A DNA stretch of 64,000 nucleotides from Paraburkholderia edwinii (lineage in GTDB: Bacteria > Pseudomonadota > Gammaproteobacteria > Burkholderiales > Burkholderiaceae). The stretch is from assembly GCF_019428685.1 (NCBI RefSeq), contig NZ_CP080096.1:2046001-2110000 (forward strand). The letters are read 5' to 3'. The notes under the pieces are model-generated. The model did no database searches. It saw only the letters and a list, made by a program, of their open reading frames with translations, and had not been told where the DNA came from. A program made the translations under genes and the position numbers. Shown here piece after piece: positions 26,673-35,514 of this stretch; within the stretch, counting starts at the first letter, position 1; the number at the start of each line of letters is the position of its first letter.

Positions 26673-28289
26673 CTAGTGGCCGGTGGCGGCCAGTCCCGGT
26701 TCGGGCTCGACCGAAAGCGCGCCTGCATTGACCGGACGCTGATAGAGAAAGCCCTGACCGAACGGCACGCCGAGTTCGCGCAGCGCCGCGTGCTGCGCTT
26801 CGGTCTCGACGCCTTCCGCGATGACTTCCATGCCGAAGTGCTTTGCAACGGCCGCAATGGCCTTGATCAGCGCGGCGCCGCCTTTGTCGATCTGCCGCAC
26901 GAACTGGCCGTCGATCTTCACGTAATCGAAAGGAAAGCGGCCGAGCAGATCGAGATTGCTGTGCTGCGTGCCGAAATCGTCGATCGCGAATCGCACGCCG
27001 CGCGCCTTCAGTACGTTGAAAATGGCTTGCGTGCGCGGCTGTCTTGCAAGCAGAAAGCGCTCGGTCACTTCGAGGATCAGCGTGACGCCTGGCGGCAGCG
27101 CGTCGTTGACCGCGATCACATCGGCTACAAAATCCTTACGTTGCAGATCCATCGGCGCGACGTTCACTGCAACGCGCAGCGGCCGGATATCGGTTTTCTG
27201 CGCGATATCGGCAGCCGCCGTGCGCAGCGCGAAGCGTGTGATACGGGCCAGCAAGGGGCTGCGTTCGACCTGCGCCATAAACACCGACGGGCTGACCGAA
27301 CCCCAGCGCGGATGCGTCCAGCGAATCAGCGCTTCGACGCCGACGATGCGCCGCGTCTCGATCTCGACCACCGGCTGATAGACCACATGCAACTGCCCGA
27401 GCCGCAATCCGCGCCGGACCGCGGCGAGCAACTGGCGTTGCGGCGCCAGCGCGAGCAGCGCGATGGCGGCGATCAGCAGGTCGAAGAGGATGGCGAGCGC
27501 GCCGAACAGTAACCCGTAACGCCAGTGCATCTCGGTTGCGAGCGCCGCTGATGCGAGCACCGCGATCGAGAACGGCCATTGCGTCGAATAGACGCGTGTG
27601 CCGATCTGGTTTGGCGTCTTGATTGCCGGGACGAATTCGCCTTTATCGTTGAGCACGCCCGAGCCCGGCATCGACAGAAACACCTGTTGCGCGCCGTAGC
27701 GTATGCCGTGCGCGAGCGCATCGGCTACGTAAGCGCCTTCGATCGTGTACTGCACGCCGGCGCCGTCGCCGGTGGGTTCGTACATCGAAATAACGGGCGT
27801 GCCGGGCTGAAACGGCGTGCCGGCGAGCAGATTGATGATGGTGCCGTGTGCGCCGGGCGTGCCGCGCGGCACATAGGAGGAGAGCGGTACGCTCAACGGG
27901 CCGATCGACGACGAGCAGTAGAGCCTGTCGTTATCGACGAGATTGATCGACCGCACATATTGCACGTAGGTTTCGAGTTCGGACAGTTGCAGCGAAATCT
28001 TCGCGCAGTGTTGCCCGACCAGTTCGAGCAAGGCGTCACGGCGCCCGGTGCGCACGCTGGTCAGCATGCGGTCGAGCGACTCGACCATGTCGTGGCCGAT
28101 CAGGCTTTCGCGCGCGGCGACTTCCTGGTCCGCATAGTGTTCTCCCCATAGCACGGCGCCCACTGTGACGCCGAGGCAACACGCCGCGGCAATGGCAAGC
28201 GTAAGGCGTGGCGCGACATTGCGCCTGACGCTTGCCTCATCGTGCAGTTCGGAGAATTTTCCCTCAGCGGAGTTCGACGGATCGTACAT
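26673..28289 (-). CDS. Membrane c-di-GMP phosphodiesterase, CSS motif plus EAL domain
   Basis: 538 residues. A first membrane helix (about 28-48) precedes a periplasmic domain with the CSS motif (YCSSS near residue 123) and an earlier cysteine near 94, then a second hydrophobic region (about 248-290). The cytoplasmic EAL domain has VEALIRW near 318, NVAPMDL, EVTER, DDFGT near 435, KIDGQF and EGVE near 491, so catalytic residues appear intact. In E. coli PdeC-type proteins the paired periplasmic cysteines form a disulfide that controls activity. It should hydrolyse c-di-GMP and so oppose cellulose and EPS production. It follows nrdJ on the same strand by 190 bp. Confidence 0.9.
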   Translation of the reverse strand: MYDPSNSAEGKFSELHDEASVRRNVAPRLTLAIAAACCLGVTVGAVLWGEHYADQEVAARESLIGHDMVESLDRMLTSVRTGRRDALLELVGQHCAKISLQLSELETYVQYVRSINLVDNDRLYCSSSIGPLSVPLSSYVPRGTPGAHGTIINLLAGTPFQPGTPVISMYEPTGDGAGVQYTIEGAYVADALAHGIRYGAQQVFLSMPGSGVLNDKGEFVPAIKTPNQIGTRVYSTQWPFSIAVLASAALATEMHWRYGLLFGALAILFDLLIAAIALLALAPQRQLLAAVRRGLRLGQLHVVYQPVVEIETRRIVGVEALIRWTHPRWGSVSPSVFMAQVERSPLLARITRFALRTAAADIAQKTDIRPLRVAVNVAPMDLQRKDFVADVIAVNDALPPGVTLILEVTERFLLARQPRTQAIFNVLKARGVRFAIDDFGTQHSNLDLLGRFPFDYVKIDGQFVRQIDKGGAALIKAIAAVAKHFGMEVIAEGVETEAQHAALRELGVPFGQGFLYQRPVNAGALSVEPEPGLAATGH

Positions 28290-28479
28290 GGACGCTTGAC
28301 GACTAGGCTTGGCCCGCACCGGTCGCGGCGGGATGCTGTCCGTTGAGTGGAGACGACGCGGTATTGTACCCGCGCAAGCCGACGCCAACGCGCCGATGTG
28401 CAGGTTCGGCGACATCGGGCGTTGCGTTTGAGGGACGTTCTTGTTAACGGTGCGGGCGCGCGCCGGCTTGAATCAGCAA

Positions 28480-31050
28480 TTACCCGCATGCACCGATTTC
28501 GCCGCACGCGGTGCAAAAGTCGCAACCGTCCTTGCGGATCACCGCGTTCGCGCCGCAGATGCCGCATGTGCGTCCGTGCATCGAACGCAATACGTGCAGG
28601 GCGGTCTCGTCTTGCGGGACTTCGTCTGCTGCCGTCGCCTGATGTTGCTGCGGCTGTTGTCGTCGCTGTTGTTGTACGTTCAGGTTTGCCGAGATCGGAA
28701 GCGGCAGCGCGTGCGTATGCGGCAGGCGTGCGAGCAGCCGCGACGGCACCTGATTGCCTTCGGCATCGAGAAAGCCGCGCCGGTGCAGGATCTGCTGCAG
28801 CGCATAGGCGAGCGCCGCGACCTCGGAGTCGTGCCAGCGCGGCGAGCGTGTGCCGTCGAGACGCTGCACGTCGCCTAAACGCACCTGGCCGCGATCCCAC
28901 GAAACCTTACGCAGATCCTGCAGGTTGCGCGCGACGAAACCGCCGCGCGCGGCCAGCGACAGCGAACGCATCGTCGCGGTGATCCATTGCTGCGATTCGT
29001 CGCGTTGCCCGGCCGGGATAAAGAATTCTATCGGCCGCTCGATGGTCACATCGGCGCCGCCGATGCGTCCGGTCACTTCCATAAACGACACCGCGAGGTA
29101 CAGCGATTTCTTGCCCGCCTGCGTCAGGTATTCGACCTTTTCGATAATCGCAGGCATCTCGCCCTTGGGCCGATGATCGATCGCAATCCGCAGCGGGTCG
29201 AGGTCGGTGTCGGCGAGCGCGTCGGCCGGTTGCGGCGTATCGACGGACAGCACGGCGCCGAGCGTTTCGTTCGGGCGGTAGGTCGCGAGACCCTTGAGGC
29301 CGCCTTTCCAGGCATCGAAGTAAAGGCTCTCGAACGCTTCGAACGGGTAATCGGCCGGCACGTTGACGGTTTTGGAAATCGACGTGTCGATATACGGCTG
29401 CACCGCGGCCATCATGTCGAGGTGGTCGCGCGCGGACATCTCGAGCGCGCTCACGAAGTAGTCGGGCAGGCGTTCGACGTCGCCGCCGAGTTCGCGAAAG
29501 AGCCGGTAAGCGTGGTCTTCCACGGCGAACGAGGCGCGGCTGCCGTCGGCCATCACTTTCATCCGCGAATACGTCCACGAAAACGCGGGTTCGATGCCGT
29601 TCGATGCGTTGTCCGCGAACGCGAGGCTCACGGTGCCGGTCGGCGCGATCGACAGTAGATGGCTGTTGCGAATGCCGTGTGTGCGGATCGCGTCCTTCAC
29701 GTCGTCGGGCAGGCGCGACGCGAACGTGCCTTCGTCGAGATATTGCGCGGCATTGAAGAGCGGAAATGCGCCGCGCTCGCGTGCGAGTTCGACCGACGCG
29801 CGATACGCTTCGTCGCGCATCAGACGCGCGGCTTTCGCCGCGAATTCGCGGCCTTCCGCGGAGTCGTAGCGCAGGCCCAGCATCACGAGCGTGTCGCCCA
29901 GGCCGGTGAAGCCGACGCCGATGCGGCGCTTCGCGCGCGACTCGGCGTATTGCTCTTCGAGCGGCCACAACGTGACGTCGAGCACGTCGTCGAGAAAACG
30001 CACCTGAATGCGCGTGCGTTCGGCCAGCGCGTCCCAGTCGAACGACGGCGTGCGGCCTTGCATCTGCGCGAACGGATCGACGACGAAGCGCGTGAGATTG
30101 AGCGGGCCGAGATTGCAGCAGCCGTACGACGGCAGCGGCTGTTCGCCGCACGGATTGGTCGCGCGGATTTTCTCGACTGCGCGCAGATTGTTGTCGTCGT
30201 TCATGCGCGACATGAACACGATGCCGGGCTCGGCGACATCGTAGGTCGAGCGCATGATCCTGTCCCAGATGTCGCGCGCGCGGCGCTCGCTGTATACCCA
30301 GAGGCCGTCGGCGCGCTGGCGCAGGTCGCCCGATGCGCGCATCGACGGCGACGGTTCCGCGCGATGCACGAGCTGCCATGGCAGATCGTTCTCGACGGCT
30401 TGCATGAATTCGTCGGTAACAGCCACCGATACGTTGAAGTTGTTCCAGCGCCCCTTCGAATGCTTCGCTTCGATAAATTCAAGCAGGTCCGGATGCGAGC
30501 AGTCGAGCACGGCCATTTGCGCACCGCGCCGCGAGCCGGCGCTTTCGACCGTGCGGCACGAGGCGTCGAACACATCGATATAGCTGCACGGGCCCGATGC
30601 GGAGGAACTGGTGGTGTGCACGCGCGCGCCGTGCGGACGGATCGCCGAGAAGTTGTAGCCGACGCCGCCGCCGCGCCGCATCGTTTCGGCTGCTTGCAGC
30701 AACGCGACGTAGATGCCGGGCAGGCCTTCGTCGTCGACGCCCTGGATGCTGTCGCCGACCGGCTGCACGAAGCAGTTGATCAGCGTGGCCGCAATGCCGG
30801 CGCCCGCCGCGCTCATGATGCGGCCCGCGCCGAGCGCGCCGTGCCGCAGGTTATCGACGAAACGCTCTTCGACCTGCGCGCGCAACGCTTCGGGTTCAGC
30901 CATTGCCACGCCGCGCGCGACGCGGCGGTAGACATCGTCCGCGCTGCGCTCGTCGCCCTTGGCGTACTTTTCGAGCAGCACGTCGAGCGAAAACTGTTGG
31001 GGCGCGATGGCGTGGTCGAGCGGGCGGATTTCGTGGTCGGTGTCGGCCAT
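28480..31050 (-). CDS. nrdJ: Adenosylcobalamin-dependent ribonucleotide reductase (class II)
   Basis: 856 residues. Class II RNR motifs are visible: the first redox cysteine in TLINCFVQPVGDS (Cys93), RRGGGVGYNFSAIRP, and the finger loop NPCGEQPLPSYGCCNLG with the thiyl-radical cysteine. A C-terminal region ends in CGICGAN and CDFCTACGE, a likely zinc/redox cysteine cluster. It makes deoxyribonucleotides from ribonucleotides with B12 and without oxygen. The ATG at 31050 has GGAG 7 nt upstream; a perfect palindrome lies just before it. Confidence 0.94.
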   Translation of the reverse strand: MADTDHEIRPLDHAIAPQQFSLDVLLEKYAKGDERSADDVYRRVARGVAMAEPEALRAQVEERFVDNLRHGALGAGRIMSAAGAGIAATLINCFVQPVGDSIQGVDDEGLPGIYVALLQAAETMRRGGGVGYNFSAIRPHGARVHTTSSSASGPCSYIDVFDASCRTVESAGSRRGAQMAVLDCSHPDLLEFIEAKHSKGRWNNFNVSVAVTDEFMQAVENDLPWQLVHRAEPSPSMRASGDLRQRADGLWVYSERRARDIWDRIMRSTYDVAEPGIVFMSRMNDDNNLRAVEKIRATNPCGEQPLPSYGCCNLGPLNLTRFVVDPFAQMQGRTPSFDWDALAERTRIQVRFLDDVLDVTLWPLEEQYAESRAKRRIGVGFTGLGDTLVMLGLRYDSAEGREFAAKAARLMRDEAYRASVELARERGAFPLFNAAQYLDEGTFASRLPDDVKDAIRTHGIRNSHLLSIAPTGTVSLAFADNASNGIEPAFSWTYSRMKVMADGSRASFAVEDHAYRLFRELGGDVERLPDYFVSALEMSARDHLDMMAAVQPYIDTSISKTVNVPADYPFEAFESLYFDAWKGGLKGLATYRPNETLGAVLSVDTPQPADALADTDLDPLRIAIDHRPKGEMPAIIEKVEYLTQAGKKSLYLAVSFMEVTGRIGGADVTIERPIEFFIPAGQRDESQQWITATMRSLSLAARGGFVARNLQDLRKVSWDRGQVRLGDVQRLDGTRSPRWHDSEVAALAYALQQILHRRGFLDAEGNQVPSRLLARLPHTHALPLPISANLNVQQQRRQQPQQHQATAADEVPQDETALHVLRSMHGRTCGICGANAVIRKDGCDFCTACGEIGACG

Positions 31051-31066
31051 GGGCAGTCTCCAGGCG

Positions 31067-31089
31067 CCGTTGCGCACGGTGCGCAACGG
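31067..31089 (-). promoter_or_regulatory. Perfect 23-bp palindrome ahead of nrdJ ribosome site
   Basis: Arms CCGTTGCGCAC and GTGCGCAACGG flank a single G. It lies about 5 nt upstream of the nrdJ Shine-Dalgarno sequence. It could be a DNA operator or an RNA hairpin affecting translation. It does not resemble NrdR boxes. Confidence 0.6.
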
Positions 31090-31178
31090 CACGATCAGAG
31101 CCACCTTAACGCAGACGGCGGGGTACTGCAATGCGCGATCCCTCGCGCATCGCTTGCGGCGCGAAGCCGGTGCTGCGC

Positions 31179-31985
31179 TTACTGCTGCGCGTGCTTTGCC
31201 GCATCTTCGATGACCGCCGCCACCTGCTGCGGCCGTGATTCATAGACCGAATGGCTCGCGCCCGGAATCACCGTGGTATGACTATGCGCACGCGCGTAGT
31301 ACCAGCGCTCGAGATCGGGATTGATGATCTTGTCGTTGCCGGCGACGATGCCCCAGCTCGGCTTCGTCGTCCACGCGGCCGCGGTCAGCGGCGTCGTGAA
31401 CACTTGCGCGGCCGTCAGCATCTGCGAATGCGCTTCGAACTTCGCCTGCGCGATGGGCAGATCGGCTGCGAAGTCCTTCGGGAAGTCCGCGGGGTTCAGG
31501 TACGTATAGCCATCGGGCGTCTTCTCGATCGCGCCGGGTTGCTGCGCGGTATAGCTCGGCTTGCCTTTGCCGAGTGCGCCTTCGTCTTCGCCGACGGCGG
31601 GCGCATGCGCGGCCACATAGACGAGGCCGACCACATTCGGATGCACGCCCGCTTCGGTAATGATCGACCCGCCATAGCTGTGTCCAACGAGAATCGTCGG
31701 GCCGTTCTGCAGGTCGAGCACGCGCTTCGTTGCGGTCACATCGTCTGCGAGCGAGGTCAGCGGTTCCTGCACGAGCGAGACGTGGTAGCCGTCTTTCGTG
31801 AGGATGTCGTAGACCGGCTTCCAGCCCGAGCCGTCGACCCATGCGCCATGCACGAGCACGATGTTTTTGACGGGCGCGGCGGCCGGATGCGTGTCTTGTG
31901 CGAGTGCGGCCGTCGGCGCGAAGAGGCTTGCCGAAACGATCGTCGACAGTGCGAGAACCGGGGCTGCGACAGTGGAGAATTTCAT
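31179..31985 (-). CDS. Exported alpha/beta hydrolase
   Basis: 268 residues with a signal peptide (MKFSTVAAPVLALSTIVSAS, cleavage near ALAQD). The mature domain shows VLVHGAWVDGSGW, the nucleophile elbow VGHSYGGSI and the catalytic histidine in PGASHSVYESRP. This small hydrolase family resembles plant MeSA esterases and bacterial proteins annotated only as alpha/beta hydrolases. Likely periplasmic; substrate unknown. It lies 128 bp upstream of nrdJ on the same strand. Confidence 0.85.
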   Translation of the reverse strand: MKFSTVAAPVLALSTIVSASLFAPTAALAQDTHPAAAPVKNIVLVHGAWVDGSGWKPVYDILTKDGYHVSLVQEPLTSLADDVTATKRVLDLQNGPTILVGHSYGGSIITEAGVHPNVVGLVYVAAHAPAVGEDEGALGKGKPSYTAQQPGAIEKTPDGYTYLNPADFPKDFAADLPIAQAKFEAHSQMLTAAQVFTTPLTAAAWTTKPSWGIVAGNDKIINPDLERWYYARAHSHTTVIPGASHSVYESRPQQVAAVIEDAAKHAQQ

Positions 31986-32150
31986 GGGTGAGTCCGTTTC
32001 CTGGGGGTGAAGGGTGGTAACGCGAAAGTCATGCGGGTGCGCACGAAATCGATACGGGGCGACACATCAGGGAAGGCGGTCCTGTGCCGTGCGCGCTTGC
32101 GCAGGACCGTCATATCGAACGCCTGGTGGCTGGCCTGGTTGGTCGCTTGG

Positions 32151-32205
32151 CTGCCACTTAGCTGCCACTTAGCTGCCACTCAGCTGCCACTCAGCTGCCG
32201 AAATA
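32151..32205. repeat. 11-bp tandem repeat at the end of the DUF4148 gene
   Basis: Four units, CTGCCACTTAG twice then CTGCCACTCAG twice, followed by a partial fifth unit. The fourth unit contains the stop codon of the minus-strand DUF4148 gene, so the array forms its 3' untranslated region. Confidence 0.88.
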
Positions 32206-32532
32206 GATGTTGCAAAAGCTGACTGGCCCGACACAGCTCGACCGCATCGGCGTATGACGGTGCGTCGTCTTCGAACCCGACGAGGACGTGCCTTGCGCCA
32301 CGCCGCCGTAAGAGCTGTCGCTCTGCGCGGCAATCTTCGCATCGGCAGCCTGAATATCGGCCGGGTAGTGCACGTCTTCGCCGGCCGACGGGTCGTACCC
32401 GGCCTGTTCGACGCGGACCAGATCGGCACGCACTTCAGCGCGCGTGACCGGATCGCTGGTTTGCGCATGGGCCACGATCGGACCGGCGAGCAGGGTAGCC
32501 GCGAGCATGGCGGCAACAGTGATCTTGTTCAT
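32191..32532 (-). CDS. DUF4148 small exported protein
   Basis: 113 residues. Signal peptide MNKITVAAMLAATLLAGPIV with cleavage near AHAQ, then the DUF4148 pattern VTRAEVRADLVRVEQAG and HYPADIQAADAK. AAGGAG lies 8 nt before the ATG. The C-terminus (SSCVGPVSFCNIYFGS) has two cysteines lacking in the paralogue at 22670. Function unknown; likely periplasmic. Confidence 0.87.
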   Translation of the reverse strand: MNKITVAAMLAATLLAGPIVAHAQTSDPVTRAEVRADLVRVEQAGYDPSAGEDVHYPADIQAADAKIAAQSDSSYGGVAQGTSSSGSKTTHRHTPMRSSCVGPVSFCNIYFGS

Positions 32533-32980
32533 TAGTTGGACTCCTTAACGAGTGTATTTGAGGTAGAAAGCCAGTCATTGAGGACGGCTTCCAGCACGTA
32601 ACGCGATTCAATCGAATATCGGAAGTGCGTTTCGGTTCTACCCAACAGCGCTTGCACTCGCGATGGGGGAAATTTAGTTTTGGAGCGCGCGAGCGTAAAG
32701 GGATACGATCGTCCGCCACGGCGTGACGATGGTCGGACTTTCCAATACGTTGGAATAAGCGAAGCAGGGAGGGCGATACGGTGTAGCTACGCGCCTATAC
32801 GTTCGGATAACCGGCATGGCCGGAGAACTATCCGTTCGCACAAGCGGCTTGCACCATGCGACAGGCAATCAGTGTAAGTTGCCTCAGAATGCTGCGGCCT
32901 TAGACGCCGGCAGCAGCGAAGAACGGCGTACACAGCAGTGCGCGGCCTGCGGAAAACAGCGCGGCGCGTTGCCGGCAAGG
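32533..32980. other. Intergenic region, no gene seen
   Basis: 448 bases between the sulfotransferase stop and the DUF4148 start, both minus strand. Open frames are short and cysteine/arginine-rich. It should hold the DUF4148 promoter. Confidence 0.4.
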
Positions 32981-34195
32981 TCACTGAACGGCGACTTCCT
33001 CGGCCACATCGAAGTGGGTCATATAGTCGCGATAGCGTTCGCGTTCTTCTTCGGCGCTCAAGCCGAAGTCCGCAAACCGGTAGACGTTCTTGCCGTAGCC
33101 GCCGGTCGGCTTGCGCGCGATCTGCTCTTGCAGCCGGTTGCGGAATGGCTCGGTGAACTCGAGCCCGAAGTGGTCGTAAATCTGTCGTATGGTATCGAGC
33201 GGCGCGGCGGTAAGCGCCTTGTAGTGCACGTGAAACACATGCTCGTCCGGCCACAGGCCGCGCGCGTCGGCCGCGATGATCTGTTGTGCGCCGTTGGCCC
33301 AGTCGGAACTGACCTGCTGGCCGATCGCGTCCTTATCGATGTGGCGTGCAAACGGCTTGCGCAACACTTCCGTGAGCCGCGCCACCGATGGCAGCACCTT
33401 CAGCGGATCGCGATGCGTGAAGATCACACGCGCATCGGGGTAGACCTCGCGCAGTGCTTCCATCGCGAAGACGTGGTCCGGGCACTTCAGCACGCAGCGC
33501 GTCGCGCGCGGACCCTGCAGATGCTGCAGGAAGCGCCGGTGCGTGCGATAGCCCTGCACGTGGCCCGCCTGTTGCACCCAATGCTTGTACGACGGCACGT
33601 GGTAAATCGTCTCGAAGCGCAGGCTGCGAAAACTGTGCGCGGTGAACTCGGTGCATTCTTGCGGCGTCAGCGCATCGAACGGGTGAACATTGCGCAGATC
33701 TGGCGCCAGATGATGGAAGAAATCGAACTGTCGCTGCACCTTGCGCGGCCCCGCGCGGCGCCCGGCGGCGGGATGGTCCGGATACGGGTAGATGGCCTGC
33801 CAGCAGCGCGGCGCGAAGCTTGCGTCGTCTTCGGCGAGCAGCGAGTGCAGAAACGATGATCCGCTGCGTGGCATGCCGAGCACGAAGACCGGCTGCGTAA
33901 CGGGCCGCTCGAGAATGCGCGGATCGGCGAGTTCTTTATCGCGCAGAATCAGCAGGTTCGTGAGCAGCCGCAGGGTGTCCCAGTGCGTCGAAATGCGGCC
34001 GAACAGGCTCAGGTCCGCTTCCTCGTAAACCGCGGTCTGCAGCTGGTCGAGGGCGTCTTCGATCGGCTCGGGGCCGAAATCGTGCAGCCCCGTTTTTGCG
34101 CGCGCGCTCGACAGCAATTCGGCCGCGGAAAGCCGCGAGCTCGTCAATGCGAGCCGCGAGATGCTATGCGTGCTGTGTATCCATTGTTTGAACAA
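32981..34195 (-). CDS. Sulfotransferase family protein
   Basis: 404 residues. The 5'-phosphosulfate-binding loop is FVLGMPRSGSSFLHSLL (about residues 104-120) and the 3'-phosphate-binding segment is RVIFTHRDPLKVLPS (near 262). These define PAPS-dependent sulfotransferases. The first codon is a TTG at 34195 with GGGAGG 5-6 nt upstream; no better ATG exists nearby. No signal peptide, so cytoplasmic. The acceptor could be a lipid, glycan or small molecule; the neighbours give no clue. Confidence 0.85.
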   Translation of the reverse strand: MFKQWIHSTHSISRLALTSSRLSAAELLSSARAKTGLHDFGPEPIEDALDQLQTAVYEEADLSLFGRISTHWDTLRLLTNLLILRDKELADPRILERPVTQPVFVLGMPRSGSSFLHSLLAEDDASFAPRCWQAIYPYPDHPAAGRRAGPRKVQRQFDFFHHLAPDLRNVHPFDALTPQECTEFTAHSFRSLRFETIYHVPSYKHWVQQAGHVQGYRTHRRFLQHLQGPRATRCVLKCPDHVFAMEALREVYPDARVIFTHRDPLKVLPSVARLTEVLRKPFARHIDKDAIGQQVSSDWANGAQQIIAADARGLWPDEHVFHVHYKALTAAPLDTIRQIYDHFGLEFTEPFRNRLQEQIARKPTGGYGKNVYRFADFGLSAEEERERYRDYMTHFDVAEEVAVQ

Positions 34196-34892
34196 GGTAC
34201 CCCTCCCGCATCCTGCCGGTGTGTAGCGTGAACCGCTTCGGATTCGTCTTCACTACGTGCGCGCGACTGTCGAGCGGACGGAACTCGTTTTGCGATCCTG
34301 TCGAATGGTGGAAAAACACCACACAATCCGCTAACGCCGCAGTGCCGGAATCATTCTAATTCATCGAGTCGATTCACTTCAGTATTGGGCGAAGTTCGCT
34401 TGCGCGACGCGGGCGTGCAGGGAGTGACAGGCTGCGGGGAGGGCGATCGTCCGGCGCAAGGACGGATGCGGAAATGATGTCTTCGAAGCGGTGTCGACGC
34501 GGTATCAAACGCGGTATCAAACCGCGCGCCGAAGTGGTGCGGTGGCGGACGAAGTGAGCGAAGTGGCACAAATCGCCCGAATTGAGTGCATGGGTGACTT
34601 GTCGTTGTGCTAGCACGCATCGCGCAGGGCTGAAGTGCGTTGCCGATGATCACGGCAGTCAAGTTCGTGATCCATTAAGGCAAGCCTTTCAGGAACCCGT
34701 TCGGGATAACCAGGTATCGCCAGGGATAGCCACGTCCGCCCAGGGCGACAGCACCCCCGCCGCCGGCGCCTTGCGCAAACGACGAATGCATTGCTGGAAA
34801 AACGGCCGTCGCGCTGCGCGTTTTCGCGCGCTGTCGACGATCCCGGACCGACGGCAAGCGGTCCCGTATGAAGGGTGCTACCTGCCCGCGGG
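34196..34892. other. Long intergenic region, no gene seen
   Basis: 697 bases between the sulfotransferase start and the DUF3331 stop. Frames here lack coding character. It contains a short duplication (CGCGGTATCAAA twice, near 34498-34521). It should hold the sulfotransferase promoter. Confidence 0.45.
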
Positions 34893-35183
34893 CTAGATGC
34901 CGTTGATCAGGTTGGCGAGGATGTCCGCTGCGATCATTGCAGCCGCATTGAGCGGCGCGGGCCGTTCGGCCGGCTTGAACACCGCGTCGCCGCGGCGGAT
35001 CTTGCGGCGCGAAACTGCGCACGTGCCTGAAGTGTGTGCCGAGCGGCGGCGCCAACGCTGTTCGCCATAGTGACATTTGCCGGGTTCGACCCAGCGGATC
35101 ACCAGCGTGTTTTCGGAGCGCTCGAGAATCTCGATGCGCAAGCCGTTGGCACCGAGCAGTGGTACGCACTCTAACGTCGTCAT
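34893..35183 (-). CDS. DUF3331 domain protein
   Basis: 96 residues. The pattern RWVEPGKCHYGEQRW followed by SGTCAVSRRKIRRGDAVFKP matches DUF3331, a family found mainly in Burkholderia and relatives. Conserved cysteines suggest metal binding, but no function is known. GGAG lies 7 nt before the ATG at 35183. The C-terminus is Ala/Ile-rich (MIAADILANLINGI). Confidence 0.82.
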   Translation of the reverse strand: MTTLECVPLLGANGLRIEILERSENTLVIRWVEPGKCHYGEQRWRRRSAHTSGTCAVSRRKIRRGDAVFKPAERPAPLNAAAMIAADILANLINGI

Positions 35184-35514
35184 GGTCGGCTCCGTAAATT
35201 CGGGTGTGCCCGAATGTAGTCCCGTCAGCGCGTCAGCGCCATTGTGCGGGCGTTGAAATACTGTTGCCTGATTCGCAATAATTGGGATGAAAGCTTTTGA
35301 AGTACGCGATATCGGCCTTTCCGGCGCGCGGTGCCCGATCGATCCCATTCCCGCAACAAGCTTTTGTACCCCGTGCAAGGCCCGCACAGACCGGCAGGCT
35401 GGGGATGTCCCCGTCCTTTAAGATGTGCAGACCGGCGAACTGTACGACGCGCGCCGCGCTACTCGCGCGCACGCCGAACAATCCTCGCCCCCCAATAACA
35501 CATGAAGAGGCCAT
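35184..35514. other. Divergent intergenic region
   Basis: 331 bases between the divergent DUF3331 and AI-2E-family transporter genes. No gene and no obvious operator; promoters for both must lie here. Confidence 0.4.

Noticed and set aside
31051..31178. Cobalamin riboswitch or NrdR box for nrdJ
   Set aside because: The gap is only 128 bp and shows no B12 box or the AT-rich NrdR consensus; only the palindrome is present.
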